Source: Verrucomicrobiaceae bacterium
GTDB lineage: Bacteria; Verrucomicrobiota; Verrucomicrobiia; Verrucomicrobiales; Verrucomicrobiaceae
DNA length: 64,000 bases
Reading direction: 5' to 3'
Assembly: GCA_027490195.1 (NCBI GenBank)
Contig: JAIXYN010000020.1
Location: forward strand, 36,562 to 100,561
In this document: positions 10,101 to 25,100 of the stretch, piece by piece
How the letters are laid out: every line of letters begins with the position of its first letter
Numbering within the stretch: position 1 is the first letter of the stretch
Translations under genes and position numbers: made by a program
Notes under the pieces: generated by a model
What the model saw: only the letters and a program-made list of their open reading frames with translations
What the model was told of the DNA's origin: nothing
Database searches by the model: none

Positions 10101-13100
10101 TTGGCTGGGAGTGTGGCGGTTGCACCCACTTGGAGCGAAACAACCTGACCGGGGTAAAGGATGGTGCCTGTGGGCACCGTGATGGTGTTGGTACCGCTGG
10201 TCAGCGTCCGGTTTGGAAGCACTTGCGTGACAGGGGCAGTGAAGCTCTGGCTCCCGTTGTCGCCCGTTCCAGTGCCCACATTTTGACTGATGGTGAAGGT
10301 TGTGCCGCTATTAACCTGAGTGACCACCGAGGAAGCGGGGATGCCCATGACTGCCGCAGCAAAACCCATGCCGACGACTAAGCCTGGAACGCCAGCTTGA
10401 CCCGTACTATTGGCACCAGCAGAAGTGATGAGAGAGGTGGCGCTAGTGGTGCTATCAAGTTCGAAGCGGGGCTCGACACGAAGAGTCACCGCAGCAGAGC
10501 CGGATTTCACAAAGTTAACCGCGCCGCCACCGTTGTTCTCAAGGCGAGACAGGAACTGCGTGGTGCCGTTGTTAGCAAAGGTGTAGATCGAAGAGTTCGC
10601 CGCAGTCCCCGCCGTGATGCGTCCATTCAGGAAGTTGACGTTTTGGCCATTGTTATTGGTGAGAATGCCTCCTGTGCCGATTGTCAGAAGTTGATCCATG
10701 GATCGGAAGGTATAGGCAGGTACACCTGTGGCTCCCGTATTGCGCACAGACCATGAGTTGATCGTGCGGGAGGTAATGTCACTAACGCTGCCGCCTTGGG
10801 TGATATTATCTGCTGCAACACCAGCCGTGATGGCATTGGCGGAATAGGCTCCAAACGGTGTCTGGCCGTTGGCGCTGAAGCCCAAGTTGCCGACCCCGAA
10901 TGCACCGGTAATTGGATCCACCGTCGAGCGGTAGCTGGCAAAGTCCGCGCCGTTGATTACCGCCCAACCGCCGATGATACCATTGACGAGCGTTGGCGCG
11001 GAGGTGATGACGATCTGCGGGTTAGCTCCCTGGTTGAGCAGGGCCGTGTTGGATGCATTGAGGATAGTGCCCACTGGACCGCCCAGGTTGCCGCCGGCAC
11101 TCGTGAAGTTGATGGTGGACTGAATCGCACTGCCACGGGTGAGGCTGGCGAGGGTCAGCACCGAGCTTGATCCAGAGGTGGAGCCACTGGCGAAGATGGT
11201 ATTGTTGATGACGTTGGCACCACCGTTGATGGTGATCGCACCGAGGGTCTGGGTATCTGAAATGTCGCCAGCCAGGAAGGACAGGGTGCCGCCTGTCATG
11301 CTGAAGGCACCCGCGCCGATGCGGGAGGAACTCACGATGCCGATGCCACTGTTGTCGAGTGTCACCTGACCAAATGGCAGGCTGATTGTGCCAGTGGTGC
11401 TCATGGTGGCGCTATCACGGAGAACCACAGAGCCGCCACGCACAGTGAAGCTGCCTGAGCCGAGGTTGCTGGCACTCACAAGAGTGAGGCTGTTGGCCCC
11501 CTGTTTTTCAAAGTTGATGTTACCACCGGAGATAGCTCCTGCGAAGGTGGTGGCCGTGTTATCCTGAACCACCAGCAACGTGGCAGTGGTGCCGCTGCTG
11601 TTGGTGACGGTGCCAGCACCACCATCATAGATGTTGAAAGTGGTGTTGGTCAGCCTGCGGATGGCCTGGGTGTTGCCATTGAGGTCGAACGTGCCGCTGT
11701 TGACGTTCAGGTCAGCAACCGTCGCGGCCGTTGCCGTCGGGATCACAAGCAGCGGATTCGTGCCAAGGCCGGTGCCGAGCCTCAATGTGCCATTATTCAC
11801 AGTAGTAGCACCTGTGTTGTAGCTTCTGGCACTCAAGATTGCTGTGCCTGCGTCGGATTTCACGATGCCGCCCGTGCCGAGGATGGTGGAGCCCACGCTG
11901 AGGGTGGTGCCGGAGCCGAGCACATGGAAGTGCATTGGGTTGGCACCGGAGATGATGGAGCCGCCGGAGAAGCCGGTGTTGCCAGAGTTGGCGATGACGC
12001 CGCCACTGGTGATAGTGAGCGTGTTGAGGGCGCCGTTGAGGCCAAAGAACTGGCCGCTCGGACTGTTGGTGGAAGCCAAGTTGCCGCCACTGAAGTAGCC
12101 AACACCACCGCCATTATTGAGCGTGAGGCTCTGGAATGTCGTGGCCTGCTGAATGGCGTTCGACACGGTGGTGGCAAAGTTGGCGGCGGCGGTGGCTCCA
12201 AAAGTGATGCGCTGGGCCTGCAGGCCGCCTGTTGTAGCTGCACTCAAGGTGATGGTATTCCCTGCCACGCTGCTGATCACCGAGTTCGCTGCAATGCCGG
12301 TGCCACTGACAGTCATACCCGCAAACAGATTGGAAGCATCCTGAACCTGCAGTGTGGTGGAGTTGTTCATCGACCCGTTCAGCACCACCCCTGTACCGGT
12401 GGTTGACGTGAGAAGACTGCGGTACTCGGCAGAGGTCAGCAGACGGAAGCCGTTCACGTCATGGGTGACGAATCCGCCCGTGGTGTTGCTGGAATCGATG
12501 CCGATGATGTCAGGACGGATACCATTCGTGACTGAGCCGCTCGTTCCAGGGTTGGTACCAACGAGAGTAGGTGTCGTGGCAAAGACTGTGACTCGGTTGG
12601 CTCCGGCAGCACCGCCGCCCAAGGTGCCGGTCGCACCCGCATTGAGCACCAAGTTGCCGGTGTTTGCAGCACTTTGTGCGGTGAGCGTGCCCAGGTTGAT
12701 ACGGGTCTGGTTGCCCGTGTTCTGCGTCAGGTTCCACTGGGTCTGACCAGCTATGTTGGTGACGGTGTTCAAATTCTCGACCACGGCGGAACTGCTGCTG
12801 CCCTGATAGTTCAGGACACCACCACGGTTGTTGAAAACACGGTCGGCGGTCGTTGTCTGGATCGAGGTGGTGCCACCGAGGCGGTCACTGATGGCACCGG
12901 TGCCGTTCAAGGTGAGGACACCACCCCTGCCGAGGTTGGTGGTCACAAAGCCCACCTTCCCTGTGGCCTGGTCCATGGTGACGGCATCACCGAGGATGGT
13001 CAGCGTGCCCAGCAAGGCACCTGAGCTGTCGCCTGTGAGCGTCCAGTCTCCCGAACCAACCTTCGTGACCGAGAGCTGGCCGGTGGTGTAGTCACTGAGG

Positions 13101-16100
13101 AAAGTACCCGCGAAGGTACCAGAGGTGCTGTCACCCGTGACCAACGTGGCCCCAGTGTTGACGTTGAAGTTCTTGATGAAAGAGCCCGATACGCCGCTGA
13201 TGGTGCCAACCACAATGTTGTTGTTGCCACGCATGTCGAGAATGGTCCCGGAGTTGGCAAGATTGATGGCAGTGGCGACATAGTTGGAGGCCGCCGTGCC
13301 AGTGCTTGGGCCCAGCACCAGAGTTCCAGCATTGACATTGACCGTGAGTGTCTGGCTGCTGAAGCCGCCCAACTGGAGAACGCCTGCGCCTTCCTTGTTG
13401 ATGGTGCCGCTGGTAAGGATATTCGAATTGATAGCGAGACCAATCTGCTCATTCGCCTGACCAGTGGTGCCTTGGACTGCAGTCAGTCCGCCAGCCACCT
13501 GGGCCACGGTGATGGTTGCCGTCGAGGGCAATGCGAGACGTCCGCTGAGCATCGGCACAATGCGTACATCATCCAATGCGCTGGCGCTGATGGTATCACC
13601 CGTGTTGGTCAGAGTCAGAGTGCCGATGCCACTGATGACAAAGGTGCTGCCAGGACCGTTCGTCGCCGTCACGAATCCACCCTGCGACTGGAACGCGAGC
13701 TTGGAAACCGTTTCGTTGAAACCATTGAGATCCCAGGCCGCGCCACCACGAACTGTGACAGTAGCGGTGTCAGCGATCTGCTGGCTGCCGAGATTGCGCG
13801 TGGTGGCATTACCAACGCCTGCGGTGTCTCCACCGCTATTAGTGCCGCCTGTGACCACCAAGTTGCCGGTGATAGCATTGCCAGAACCGGTCTGATTGTT
13901 GAGGAGGAGGACTACGCCATTGCTATAAGCGGTGCCGGTATAGGTGTTGGCGTTGGTGAGGTTGATGGTCGGGGTGTTGGCAAGCTGGGCCATGGCTCCC
14001 ATCACCAGATCAAAGGTGCCGGCGCCGTTGGCACCGATGTCGGAGTTGATGGTCAGGGTATTGGCACCGTTGTGGAGGAAGAGTTCCGAGCCGCTGGTGG
14101 TCAGGCGGCCACGCACCGCCGCAGAGCCGATCGTGCGTGCAGCATTGTCAGTGCCGGAGAGAAGGCCCCCAGAGGCGAGGGTGAGCGTGTCGGTGCCTGC
14201 AGCGAAGTTCACCGTGGAAGCCGCACCGTTCAGGGTAAGGGAGTTGATGACCTGGCCTCCGGTGATCACACTTTGAGTGCCGTTAAAGCGAACGTTGCTG
14301 GTGCTGGTGGCCGCTGCCAGCGTGGTTGTTTGTTCGATGCCGTTCAACTGGCGGACGCCAGTGGCGGGGTCGTATTTGGCAAACTCGGCGTTTGCACCAA
14401 CGGTGGTACCGTTAGCCGTAACCACGGTGGCCCAGCCGCCGATAATATTGTTGGTGTTGGTGGTCAGGCCTGCGGCGGTGGCAGTGACGAACGGATTGCT
14501 GCCCAGCAAACCGCCACCAGAAGTGAAGGTGAGGGTAGAGCCAGTGGAGCGGCTGAAGGTACCGCCAAGATTAAGGGTGGCCTGACCGAGACCACTGTTG
14601 CCGACGTTGGCACGGATGACGGCATTGCCGCCCGTGACAGAGAGGTTGCCCAAGGTGACAGACCCAGCGGTGCCGCTGCGGCTGATGTACTCGAAGGCCC
14701 CGCCATCGAGGTTGACCGCCACGTCGCTGCTGATGCGGTTGCTCATGGCCTGGATGCCGGAGTCATCCCAGCGCAGGAGGCTGTTGCGAATGCTGATGGT
14801 GTCACCCGCACTCATGCCGGAGAAGCGGCCCTGATCGACGAGGGCAGTGATGCTGCCCATGAAGGTGGCGTTGCCAGTAAACTGGTTGTTGTCGCGCATC
14901 GTGAGCTGCGTGCCGCCGGTCTTGACGAAATTCAGGTTGCCATTGATCTGGCCAGTCCAGTCACGAGCCGTACCCACATTTGTGATGAACGTCGCAAGCG
15001 ATCCCGCGTTGTTGATGATGCCGCCGCTGCCCAGGGTGCTGTTGCGGCTGAAGAGGTCGCCGAAAATCTGACTGTTGCCGTTCAACTCGAGCAGGCCACC
15101 AGTCATGACGAGAGCATCGTTGCTGGCGGTGGTAGTGTTGGCGTTGATGAGCGGAGCTATGGCAAAGCGGTAGAAGATGGCGTTGTTCGGAGCCCCGGCA
15201 GCGATTTCGACGGTGCCGAGGTTGATGATGGTGGCCCCAGTGTAGCTGTTTCCGGTGGTCGAGTTGAGCAGCACCTTGCCGTCGCCGCTCTTGAAGAAGC
15301 CGCCTGTCGTCGGGGCCACACGTCCGCCGAGCGCCACATCCAACGTCAGCGTCGTGCTGCTGCCCATGGTGTGAATCGTCCAGGCGGTGGAGGCCGTGGT
15401 GGTCGTCAGCGTGCCTGTGCCGGTAATGGACGCACTGGTCTTGGCCAGGATACCGCCCGACTCGACCTGCAGGTTACGGAACGCGTTCACTGTGAACGGC
15501 CCGCTGTTCTCGAAGGTGATGGAGTTGACGCTGTTGGAAGTGATGCCCGTGGCTGCCGCACCGGAGTTCAAAGCTCCCGTGACACGCATGTTAGCATTTG
15601 CCGTGAACGTCGTGGCCATTTCAGTGCTGGTGTTCAGTGGGCGAAGGCCATTAGTGGCACCATCGTTAACCAGGAACTGCGTCGTGGCGGTCGTTCCATT
15701 GCTCGTCGACGAGATGTCGGCGATGGCCCACGGGAGGATCTGTTTGTTGGTGGCACCATTGGCACCCGCTTGGCCGAGAAAGGTCTGGAAGTTGGTCGGC
15801 GCCGTGGTGGTGGCGAGGATGATGTTGGTGTTGGTGGCACCCGCGCCTTGGCCAAGAGCGTCACCACGAAGGAACAAGGTTGCGCCGTTGGCGCGGGAGA
15901 GTGTGCCAGCACCGGCGGTCGTGATGCGCAGGTTCGCGCCGTTATTATCCAGCGAGATGAGGTTGTACCCGAAGTTGATCGCAATCTGCGCGTCCGCTGC
16001 CAGCGCTTCGTTCACCGCCGTGCCGCTGTTGCCAAGTATTTCAAGCAGACCACCGTTCAAGGTGAGCCCACGCGTGCCGAGGCGGACGCTGCTGGCAGTG

Positions 16101-19100
16101 CCCGTGTTGTCGAGTGACAGCTTCACATCCGGGACGATGCCCGTGTAGGTGGCGTTGTTGAGGGTGGTGGCAGTGGTGCCGAATATGCCGAGCGTTCCAC
16201 TGCCGCTAAGCGTGATGCTGCCCTGGTTGATTGTAGTGGTTCCCGTTGTTGCGGTGCCATAAGTGTTGGCAGCGGTCAAAGTGAGGTTGTTGGTGCCGAC
16301 CTTGGTGAGGGTGAAAGCCCCGCTGACCACACCACTCAGAGTGATGTCACCGGAAGTCACTCCACTCAGAGCATTGACGCGGCTGCCACCAATGCTGGTG
16401 GCAGCTGACATCACCACCGGACCGGCAAGGCTGGCTGCAGTCGAGGATGAGTTGATCAACGCAGCCAGAGAACTGACTGTGCCGACGCCTGAAAGGGTGC
16501 CGCTACCGCCGAAGCCAGTACCAGCGATGGTGATCGGCTCAGCACCGATATTCAAGCCGTTGAGATCAAGCACTGCGCCGGTGGAGATCGTAGTGCCGTT
16601 CGTCGTGTCGCTCAAGGCTCCGACGTTGCCCAATTTCAAGGTGCCTAGATTGACAGCAAGGGTGGTGAAGCTGTTGCCGGCGCCCGAGAGGGTCAGGTTA
16701 TTGGTGCCGGTCTTGGTCAGGGCGAAGGCACCCGTGATGTTGTTGCTGAAGGTCAAATCTCCGAAGCCGCCGATCGAGGAAGCGCTACCGAGGGTGATGA
16801 CACCGGAAAGCGTTGCGGCTGTAGCGCTGCTGTTCCAGATGGCACCCTTGGAGTTGCCAGCGAGCGGAGCGGTGCCAGTGCCGTTGATGGTCAGCGCTTT
16901 ACTGATGCTCAAACCATTCACGTCCAACATGCCGTTGGTGGCCCCCACCAAGTTAGTGATGCCACCAGATCCCGTAGCACCCAGCGAAATGGTGATCTGC
17001 GAGGCACTGTCAACGCTGACAATGTAGGCCCCGCTCGGGATATTGTTGCCAGTCACCGCCATGCCCTGCTGCATGCTCGCGGTGGAGGTGATACCCGTGA
17101 TCACGGAAGAACCAGCGGTAGTCGTCGCGGCAGCCTGCGCGGTCAGGGTAGTTCCAGACACCGTTACAAGGCCAGAAGGCAGCGCCCCAGCGTGATTGAG
17201 CATGACTGTGCCGTCCTGGATGGCAAGGTCGCCGGTGAAGGTGCCAGCAGTGGCGTTGTCTCCACCGAGGATGAGGGTGCCCTGGCCTGCCTTGATCAGC
17301 GCGCCACTGGCACCCGTGCCGGTGACCAGACCCGTACCGCTCTGGGTAATGGTGCCAATGAGGTTCAACGTGCCAGCACTGGCAGCGGTGCCCGCATTCG
17401 CGGTGGCGATGATCGCGCCCGTGCCGATGGAGATCAGGCCGTCAGCGCCGAACCAGCCGGTACCGAAGCTGCCTGAGGCACCATTGGTGACATTCAGGAT
17501 GGAGCTGTTACCCAGCACCATCGAGAACGTGCCTGCGCCTTGAGTGCCCGCTGTGTCGATTTGGTTGGCAAGCTGGGGAGCGACCACCGCACCGAACTGG
17601 GTACCAAAGGAGTCAAGTGTGGCCGTGGTGCCGTTGGCCAGATAGTAGGCATTGTTGATGATGGCAGCACCATTGTAGCCGTTCGCAGAAGTGGGAGCTG
17701 CGGTGGTGCCGAAGAAATTGCTGGAGGCGATGGACTGGAAGCTGTTCCCAGTATCTTCACCGGAGTAGTACAGACGGAAGCCGCCGCCGCCGCCGGAATT
17801 ACTGACCTTATAAACAATCGAGTGATAGCCGCTGGTGAGGTTCACGGTGACGTTGGCAAGGTCGCTGAGGCCGTGGCCGAAGGTGCCGTCGCTGGCGACA
17901 GCGACACCATCGATATAAAGCGAGAGACCGTCGTCGGAACCAGAGCGGAAGGTGTAATTACCCGCTTCTGTAATGTTCAAGAAGCCGGAATAGGCGGCTG
18001 TACCATTGGTGAAGGCGGTAGCGGTGGCGGCCGGACGATTGGCGAAGGTGCCGTCAGCGAGCTGGTTGATGAACAGGTTCGAGCCCGAGAAGCCCACTCC
18101 GGAGAATGCCTGGGAGACCGTGGCGGTCGGTGCCGCAGCAAGCTGGGCAAAGGCACCATTGAGGCCGCCGCTGCTGTAGCCGTAGCTGGTCATGTTCGCA
18201 CCCGTGAGCACGGCACTGTTGATCTGAATAGGATAAGCGCCATTGAGGACAACCGGTGCGCCAGAACCGAGTGTAGTCGTGGTGCCGATCTGAACTTGGT
18301 CGGTAAAGAGGAGGTTGCCCTGGCCGACATTGACAGGCTTGTCTCCGGACCAGCCGAAGACGACCACTGTGGAACCCGAGGCGACGTTGATCATGGGCGC
18401 GGCACCGCCAGCCGTGTCACCGCTGACGTTCACCAAGCGCAGAGTGTAACCATTGGCGCTCGAGACGTTGAGGATCTGGCCACCATTGAGTTGCAGGTCG
18501 TTGATAGCGATGGTGTTGCCCGTGTTGGCACCGTTGTTGCCAACGTTGAGGCTGGCCGCAGCAAGCGAACCATTGATGACAATGTTGTTGGCGTAAGAGA
18601 TGACACCATTGTTGGCCGTTCCGTTGTTCTGAAGGGAGAGCAGGCCTCCGTTGCCGATGGTGGCCAGGGTGCCGGAGAAGACAGGGGCCGTGCTATTGTC
18701 GTTGAGGCCGGCAAGGGTGAGCGTGCCCGCGTTGACCGTGACACCACCCGCGAAGGTGTTGTTACTGCCCAGAAGCAACGTTCCGAGACCTTCCTTGGTG
18801 ATGCCGTAGCCATTGCCGCCGTCATCCAGAAGCATGTTCAGGGCCAGCACCGCCTGGGGCGCATCCACTGTCACCGTCGTATTGCCCAGCAAGGTGGTCG
18901 TGGTGTTATTGCCCTGGATGGTCAGGTTGTTGGTGCCCTTGAGCGTGATCTGCGTGCCAGTGAGCACCAGAGCATTGCTCAAAGTATTCGCGCCAGTGGA
19001 GGTCAGGTAGGTGCCCGCTGCACCAATCGTGAGCGCCCCGGTACCAATCGGGCCGTTGGCGAAGGCGGAGACGACACCCGTAGTGCCATCACGCGTGGTC

Positions 19101-22100
19101 ACGTTCGTGCTGCCACCGACGGCAAGGCCACCCGCCTGCACATTCACGCCACCGCCGAAGAGGTTCGCGCCGGAGAGCTGAAGCAGGCCATTGCCCGTCT
19201 TGACGAGGCCGGTGGTGCCGACGTTCGTGGAACTGCTGATCGGAGCGCTGATGGCCAAGGTCGGCGTAACATTGGCGACGGTGGTGTTGCCGTTCACCGT
19301 CACGGGATTCACCGTCAAGGTGCGGCTTGTGCCGCCAAGATCCACGGCGGTGCCGCCAGTACCAGCACCAGAAATGGTGGAAACTCCACCCACGTTGCTC
19401 GAACTGGCGGTGATGTTGCCGCTGAGGGTCAGGATGCCGGTGCCGGTGGTCAGCGCCGGTGCTGTGCCACCATCGTTGTCAAAGATCAGGCCAGCGAGAG
19501 TCTGGTTGAAGTTGTTCAGGTTCAGGGTGGCCAGGTGGCCGCGAAGCACTGGCGTGATGCCGAAGTTGATCTGGTTGGCCTGCAGGAGGCGAACATTGCC
19601 ACCATTGATGATGAGGGAGTCGGCCACGGTGGTGGCCAGCGGGATCGCAGAGTTGCCCGTGGTGCCATTGGCACCTGTCACGTTGAGATCGAAGATGCCG
19701 TTGTTCGCACCATTGGGCGCGTTGACTATGGTGCCGCCGGAGTAGGTGTTGGCACCATTGGTGATCTGGAGGGTGCCGGCGTTGTAGCCAGTGTAAACCA
19801 AGCGCACCACGTCGCTGCCATTGTCAACAATGCGCGAATTGATGATGAAGGCGTTGGTGGCACCGGTGTTGACAATGCTCAGGTCAACCGGGGTGGCATC
19901 CGCAACACCACCCGCCGTGAGGCGTCCGCTGTCCACCGTCGCACCAAAGTTCGTGTTGGACGTGGCTGATTTGACGATAAGGCCTGCCGTCAGATTGAAG
20001 ACGTCCGTGGAACTACCGAAGGTAAAGGTCTGTGCCACAGCCGCGTTATTGAGGACCATGGCGTTGATGTTCAACCCACCCGACGGAAGGGCGATGGAAG
20101 CTGCCGTGCCGACACGATAATTTCCGGTAGCGTTGCTGGCCGTCGGGAGAGCGACCCCGTCGTACCCTTGATAGCCTGCCGTGGCGAGCGGAGCAAAGCC
20201 GCCTGTCGCGTTTCCGGCAGACGCAGCCACATAGCTCACCAGCTCCGCGCCCCCGCTGTTCATCCATGGGACGATGCCGTTTACCATCAAACTGGTGCCA
20301 TTGGTGGCAGTGAGACGTTGGTTGCTGCCCATCGAGCCGGTCATATTGTTCAAGAGGACCATGGCACCGTTCGTCTGCGTGAGGTTGCCGAGAGCGATGA
20401 CAGTGGAGCGAACCGTGCCCAACGCTTGCGTGGAGGGAAACGCGATGTTGTTGCCCCCTTGGGCAAACAGCACATCACCAAGGGTTTCTGCGGTATTGGT
20501 CTGGTCACGACCCGTGATGTTGAGAGTACCGCTGCGGAAAGTGAAGTTCGCGGCGTTGTTGATGCGATCGGTGTTCGACATGGTGCCGGCATCGTTCAGA
20601 GTAAGGACGCCACCATTGAGGGCGATGCTTGTGGTGCCAGAGAGACGGCCTTCGTCCTGAAGGGTCAGCGTGCCGCCATTGATGAGCGTACCACCTGTGT
20701 AGGAGTTGTCGGAGTAAAAGACCGTGTTGTTGGCACCCGACTTGTTGAAATAAAGACCTGTGCCCTGAATGCTGCCGCCCCAACCGCCAGTATTGCCGGA
20801 AGAGTGCGCAGAGATGAGCGTTGCAGTGCCAGTAATGGTGCCGCCAGATCCAGCAAAGGCCAAGCGGTTCGGCGAGCTGATTTCACCGACCATTTGCGCA
20901 TTCGCGCCAAGATTCAGAGTTGCCCCAGGGCCGACAGAAAGGTTCTGCCCTGCCGTGCCACCCTGCGCACCCTGCCAGAGGGTGTTCTCACCGCCATTGA
21001 GGATGGTCGTGCCACCCGAGACGTTGAAGAAGTTGGCACCGGCGTTGAAGTATTGTTTGGTGTTGAAGGTGAGGCTGCCTGCAAGGCTCTTGGTAACATC
21101 CTGGGTGTTGTAGAACGCGGCGTTGACTGCGAGGTCGGCACCGGTATCCACTGAAATCGCGCCCGCGACGCTGGTGAAGACGATGGCGGCAGCACTGGTG
21201 GCGGCAGGCTGCGGGGCAGTACCGAAGAAGATGGCCGGGGCGGAACCGAGGCCTGCCAGAGTCGAGTTGCCGATGGTCTGTCCAGTGCCAGTGGCAAGGA
21301 TCATACCTGTGTTGATGGCAAGCTGCGTACCACCGGAGGTAGCAAAGGCGACGTCGGTGCCTGCTCCCGAGATTTTCAGAGCGCTGGTCGTGCGCAGGTT
21401 CAGGCCGGGGTTGCTAAGCGCCACGGTATCACCGGTGATGTTGATGACATTGCGCCCACCCGTCACAGTCGCAGCATCCTGAGCATTCATGCCATAAGCA
21501 GTGCCGCCGTTGACATTGGTGAATCTCAAGTCAGTGCCAGTGCCGGTGCCATCAAGGTTGGTGTAGGTCGAGTAAGCCTTGAGGTTGCCAGCGGCACCTG
21601 AGCCAGTGTAAGTGGCGAAGTTCGTGCCTGTGGCGTCTCTCACGATTGCGCGCAAAATGATGCCATCACCCGCAACCGTGGCGGTGTTGACCGGAGTGGT
21701 ACTGACAAATGTCGCAGGCATCGTCGCCGCCACTGGCGTGGTGGTGAAGATGACGCGGTTCGTCGTGTCATTGAAGGTCTGCGCACTCTCAAACAACAAA
21801 TGACCGCCTGTGCCTGGCACGGTTAGCGAAGCGAAGGTCAGGGTGGCGTTGGCGACTCCTGCATTGGTCAGCGTGAGCTTGCTCCCGCCTGGGCCGGCAG
21901 CAAGCGCAGCGAAGGTCTCGGAGGAAGCAGAAGTGCCGTTGGCAGTGTAAGCGAAATTGCCGGCGTTCAGAGTCACGGCTCGGGCAGTACCACCGAAGCG
22001 GGTCAGCGGTCCGCCCGTGGTGTCGTTTATATTCAGCAGGCCATTGTTCTGGACGGTGATAGCGCCGGTCCCGCCGGTGAACTGACCGGCACCTGAAACG

Positions 22101-25100
22101 TTGAAGGTGCCTTGAGTCACAGTGATCGCCAAAGCCGTCGTCTGCGCGGAGGTGAAGTTCAGCGTGCCTGTACCAACCTTGGAGATGGTCACACCAGCCG
22201 TGCCGATGCTGCCATTGACATTGATGATGCCCGTGCCCACCGCATTGAAGGTCGGGCTGTTGCCTAACGCAAGGCCACCGATGTTCAGCGTCGCCCCACT
22301 GGCTGCCCCGAAGGTGACGCCGACGGAGGCCGAGTTCGTGATGGCACCACTGAGGGTGTTGACGCCGCTCAAAGAGAACACGCCACCGGTATTGTTGATG
22401 CCGCTGGGCGCACCGGAACCCGTGCTGGCCATGTTGATGTTATTCGTCAGGGTGACGTCATTGGTGAGATAAAGGGCAGCGCCTCCACCCACAGCGGCAC
22501 CTGTGCCGAGAACGATCTGTCCAGAGCCAAGCGCGTTGGCATTGTCAATCTGGACCACGCCCGCGAAGATGTTGGTAACGCCGGTGCGCGCGCTGTTGTT
22601 CGCGGTAATGACCAGCGTGCCGATATCGTTCTTCTGCAGGGCGTTCGTGGCAGCGCTGAATGTGAACGCCGTGTCAATGATCGCTGTGGTGTTGGCAGCG
22701 ACATCAATTCCCACGGTGGCGGCATTGAGGTTGATGACGCGGCCGGTGAGGGTGTAGCTTGTGCCGCCGGCGAAGCGGAGCCCCTGGATGCCGGAGTTCA
22801 CACTCAGGCGGATGATATTGGAGGTGTCGCCAAAGGCCCCGTTGCTGGTGCCGGAGAGGATGCCCCCCGTCACGTCAATGATGGCGCTGCTGCCACCGAA
22901 GGAGTTGCCGCTATTGGTGAGTTCCATCGTGCCAGCACCGGACTTGGTGAGCACGACCGCGCCGGTCTGCCCGCCGCTGATCACGCCCGACAAGGTCAGA
23001 CCCTGCACCACGTTGGAGTTCGTGGCCGTACCGACACTGAAGGTGGGGAACCCGCCGCTGGTAGCCAGAGTCTGATTGTTGGAAATGAGCAGCCCGTAGC
23101 CATTGGCATTGTTCGTCACGGTCAAAGTGACTGCGGGGTTCGGACTCGCGATGCTGAAGTTATTCAGCTCGATGGTCTTGTTTGCCGCCTGCAGGTTGAG
23201 CGGCGCAAAGGTCAGCGCGGCGCGGTCCACGTTAATTGTGGCAGCCGTGGTGTTCATAACGATGGCGTTGCTAATCGTAAGGGTCTCAGGGGTCACACCC
23301 GTGGAGACCGCAGTGCCATCCCAGAGGATCTGCAAGCCACCGCCGTTCAGGTTCACAGCAGCCCCGCTCAGCGGCAAAGCACCCACGCTGGAGAGCGTGC
23401 CCGCTGCCACGTTGAAATTGGAGGTGCCAGTGATCGTGGCAGTATTGTCGGCGTTGAGGCGAAGGGTGCCCGCTCCGACCATGGAAATGGTCTGATTGGC
23501 CGCCGTAAGCTTTCCATTAAGCTGAAGCAGGGTGGCTGGGCTGAAAGCACCGCCGCCCGTGCCGATGGTCACACCGCGATTGGCGGCAAACACTGGGCTA
23601 TTCGTGGCGGCGAGAATGGCACCATTCTGAATGGTCAGCTGGTCAGCCACGAAGCTCGCAGGATCAGCACCCAGGCTGTTGTTACCCGAGATGGAGAGGA
23701 TACCGTTGTTCACCGTGGTGACGCCCGTGTAGGTGTTGGCCACAGCGGCATTGGAGAGGGTCAGCGTGCCCAGACCATCCTTGGTGATGCCAAAGGAGCC
23801 ACTGATCAATCCACCAATCGTGGTCACCATCTGCGGGGCCGTGACCGTGATGGTTGGGGTCGCCCCGAGCGTGGTCGCGCCGTTGAAGGTGAGGCCAAGA
23901 ATGCCGTCCGTGGTGAAGCTGCCGTTCACGGTCATGGCATTGGCCACGGTGGCGGCTGTGGACGCGAGCAGACGCGTGCCGGATCCGATGGTCAAGGTGC
24001 CGGTGCCAAGCGGGCCACTCGTCACGGTGGAGCCGACCCCGCTGGCGGTGCTGTTGGCGTTGAGAACCAAACCGCCCGCCTGAAGGTCCACGCCACCGGT
24101 GAAGGTATTGGCACCGCCGAGTTGGAGCAGACCATTGCCAGTCTTGACGATGCCTGCCGCTGCACCCGAGTTACCGATAATCGCGGTCACATTCAAGGTT
24201 GGCGTGAGGGAGGCCACGGTGGTCGAGCCATTGATGGTCACTGGCGCGATGTTGAAGGTGCGGTTGGCACCATTCAGATCAAGGCCCAGCGGAGCGGTGC
24301 CGGAAATGAGTGACACCGAGCCAGCATTCGAAGAGGTGGCGGTGATGCCTCCAGTCAGTTTCAGGATACCACCTGCACCACCGAGAGCGACGGTTGGGGC
24401 CGTGCCACCATTGTTGTTAAAGGACAGACCGGCCAAGGTCTGGGCCTGAGCGTTGAGATTCAGCGTAGAGCTGCCGTTCAGGGTGGGAATGACACCGAAG
24501 TGGATCTGGTTGGCCGCATCAAGACGCACGGTAGCGCCGTTAATAACCAAATCACCGTTCGGGACGGCCACCGTGGAGCCGCCATCCGCAGACGCCACGT
24601 TCAGCGCCAGCGTACCGGTGTGATTGGTGCCGCCATTGATCTGGGTGCCACCCGTGTAAGTGTTGTTAGCCCGGAGTGAGGTGACCGATGCGTTCGCAGG
24701 CGTCAGCACGAGGCGAGTCTGCGCCCCGACCGTGCCATTATCGACGATAGCGGAGTTTACCGTGAGGGTGTTTTGATTAACAAAGAGGTAGAACGGATTG
24801 ACACCGCTGGCGGTTCCACCCGTGGTGATCGAACCGTTGCCCACGGCGGTGCCGATGCTGCTGTCAAAGGCACCGGAGATCACCAGCGTCCCTGCAGTCA
24901 GATTCAGGATGTCCGCATTGTCAGCAAAGACCAAGTTATCGCCGGTGGAATCCCGGATGAAGGCGATGGCATTGGCATTGTAGGTTCCTGCCGAAACTCC
25001 ACCAATGTTAGGCACGGTGACCAAGCTGTTCGCCAGACGCAGGTTTTGTGTCAGGGAGCCAACTCCGGCAGGGAGCACCGTCGCGTCATATCCCGCATAA

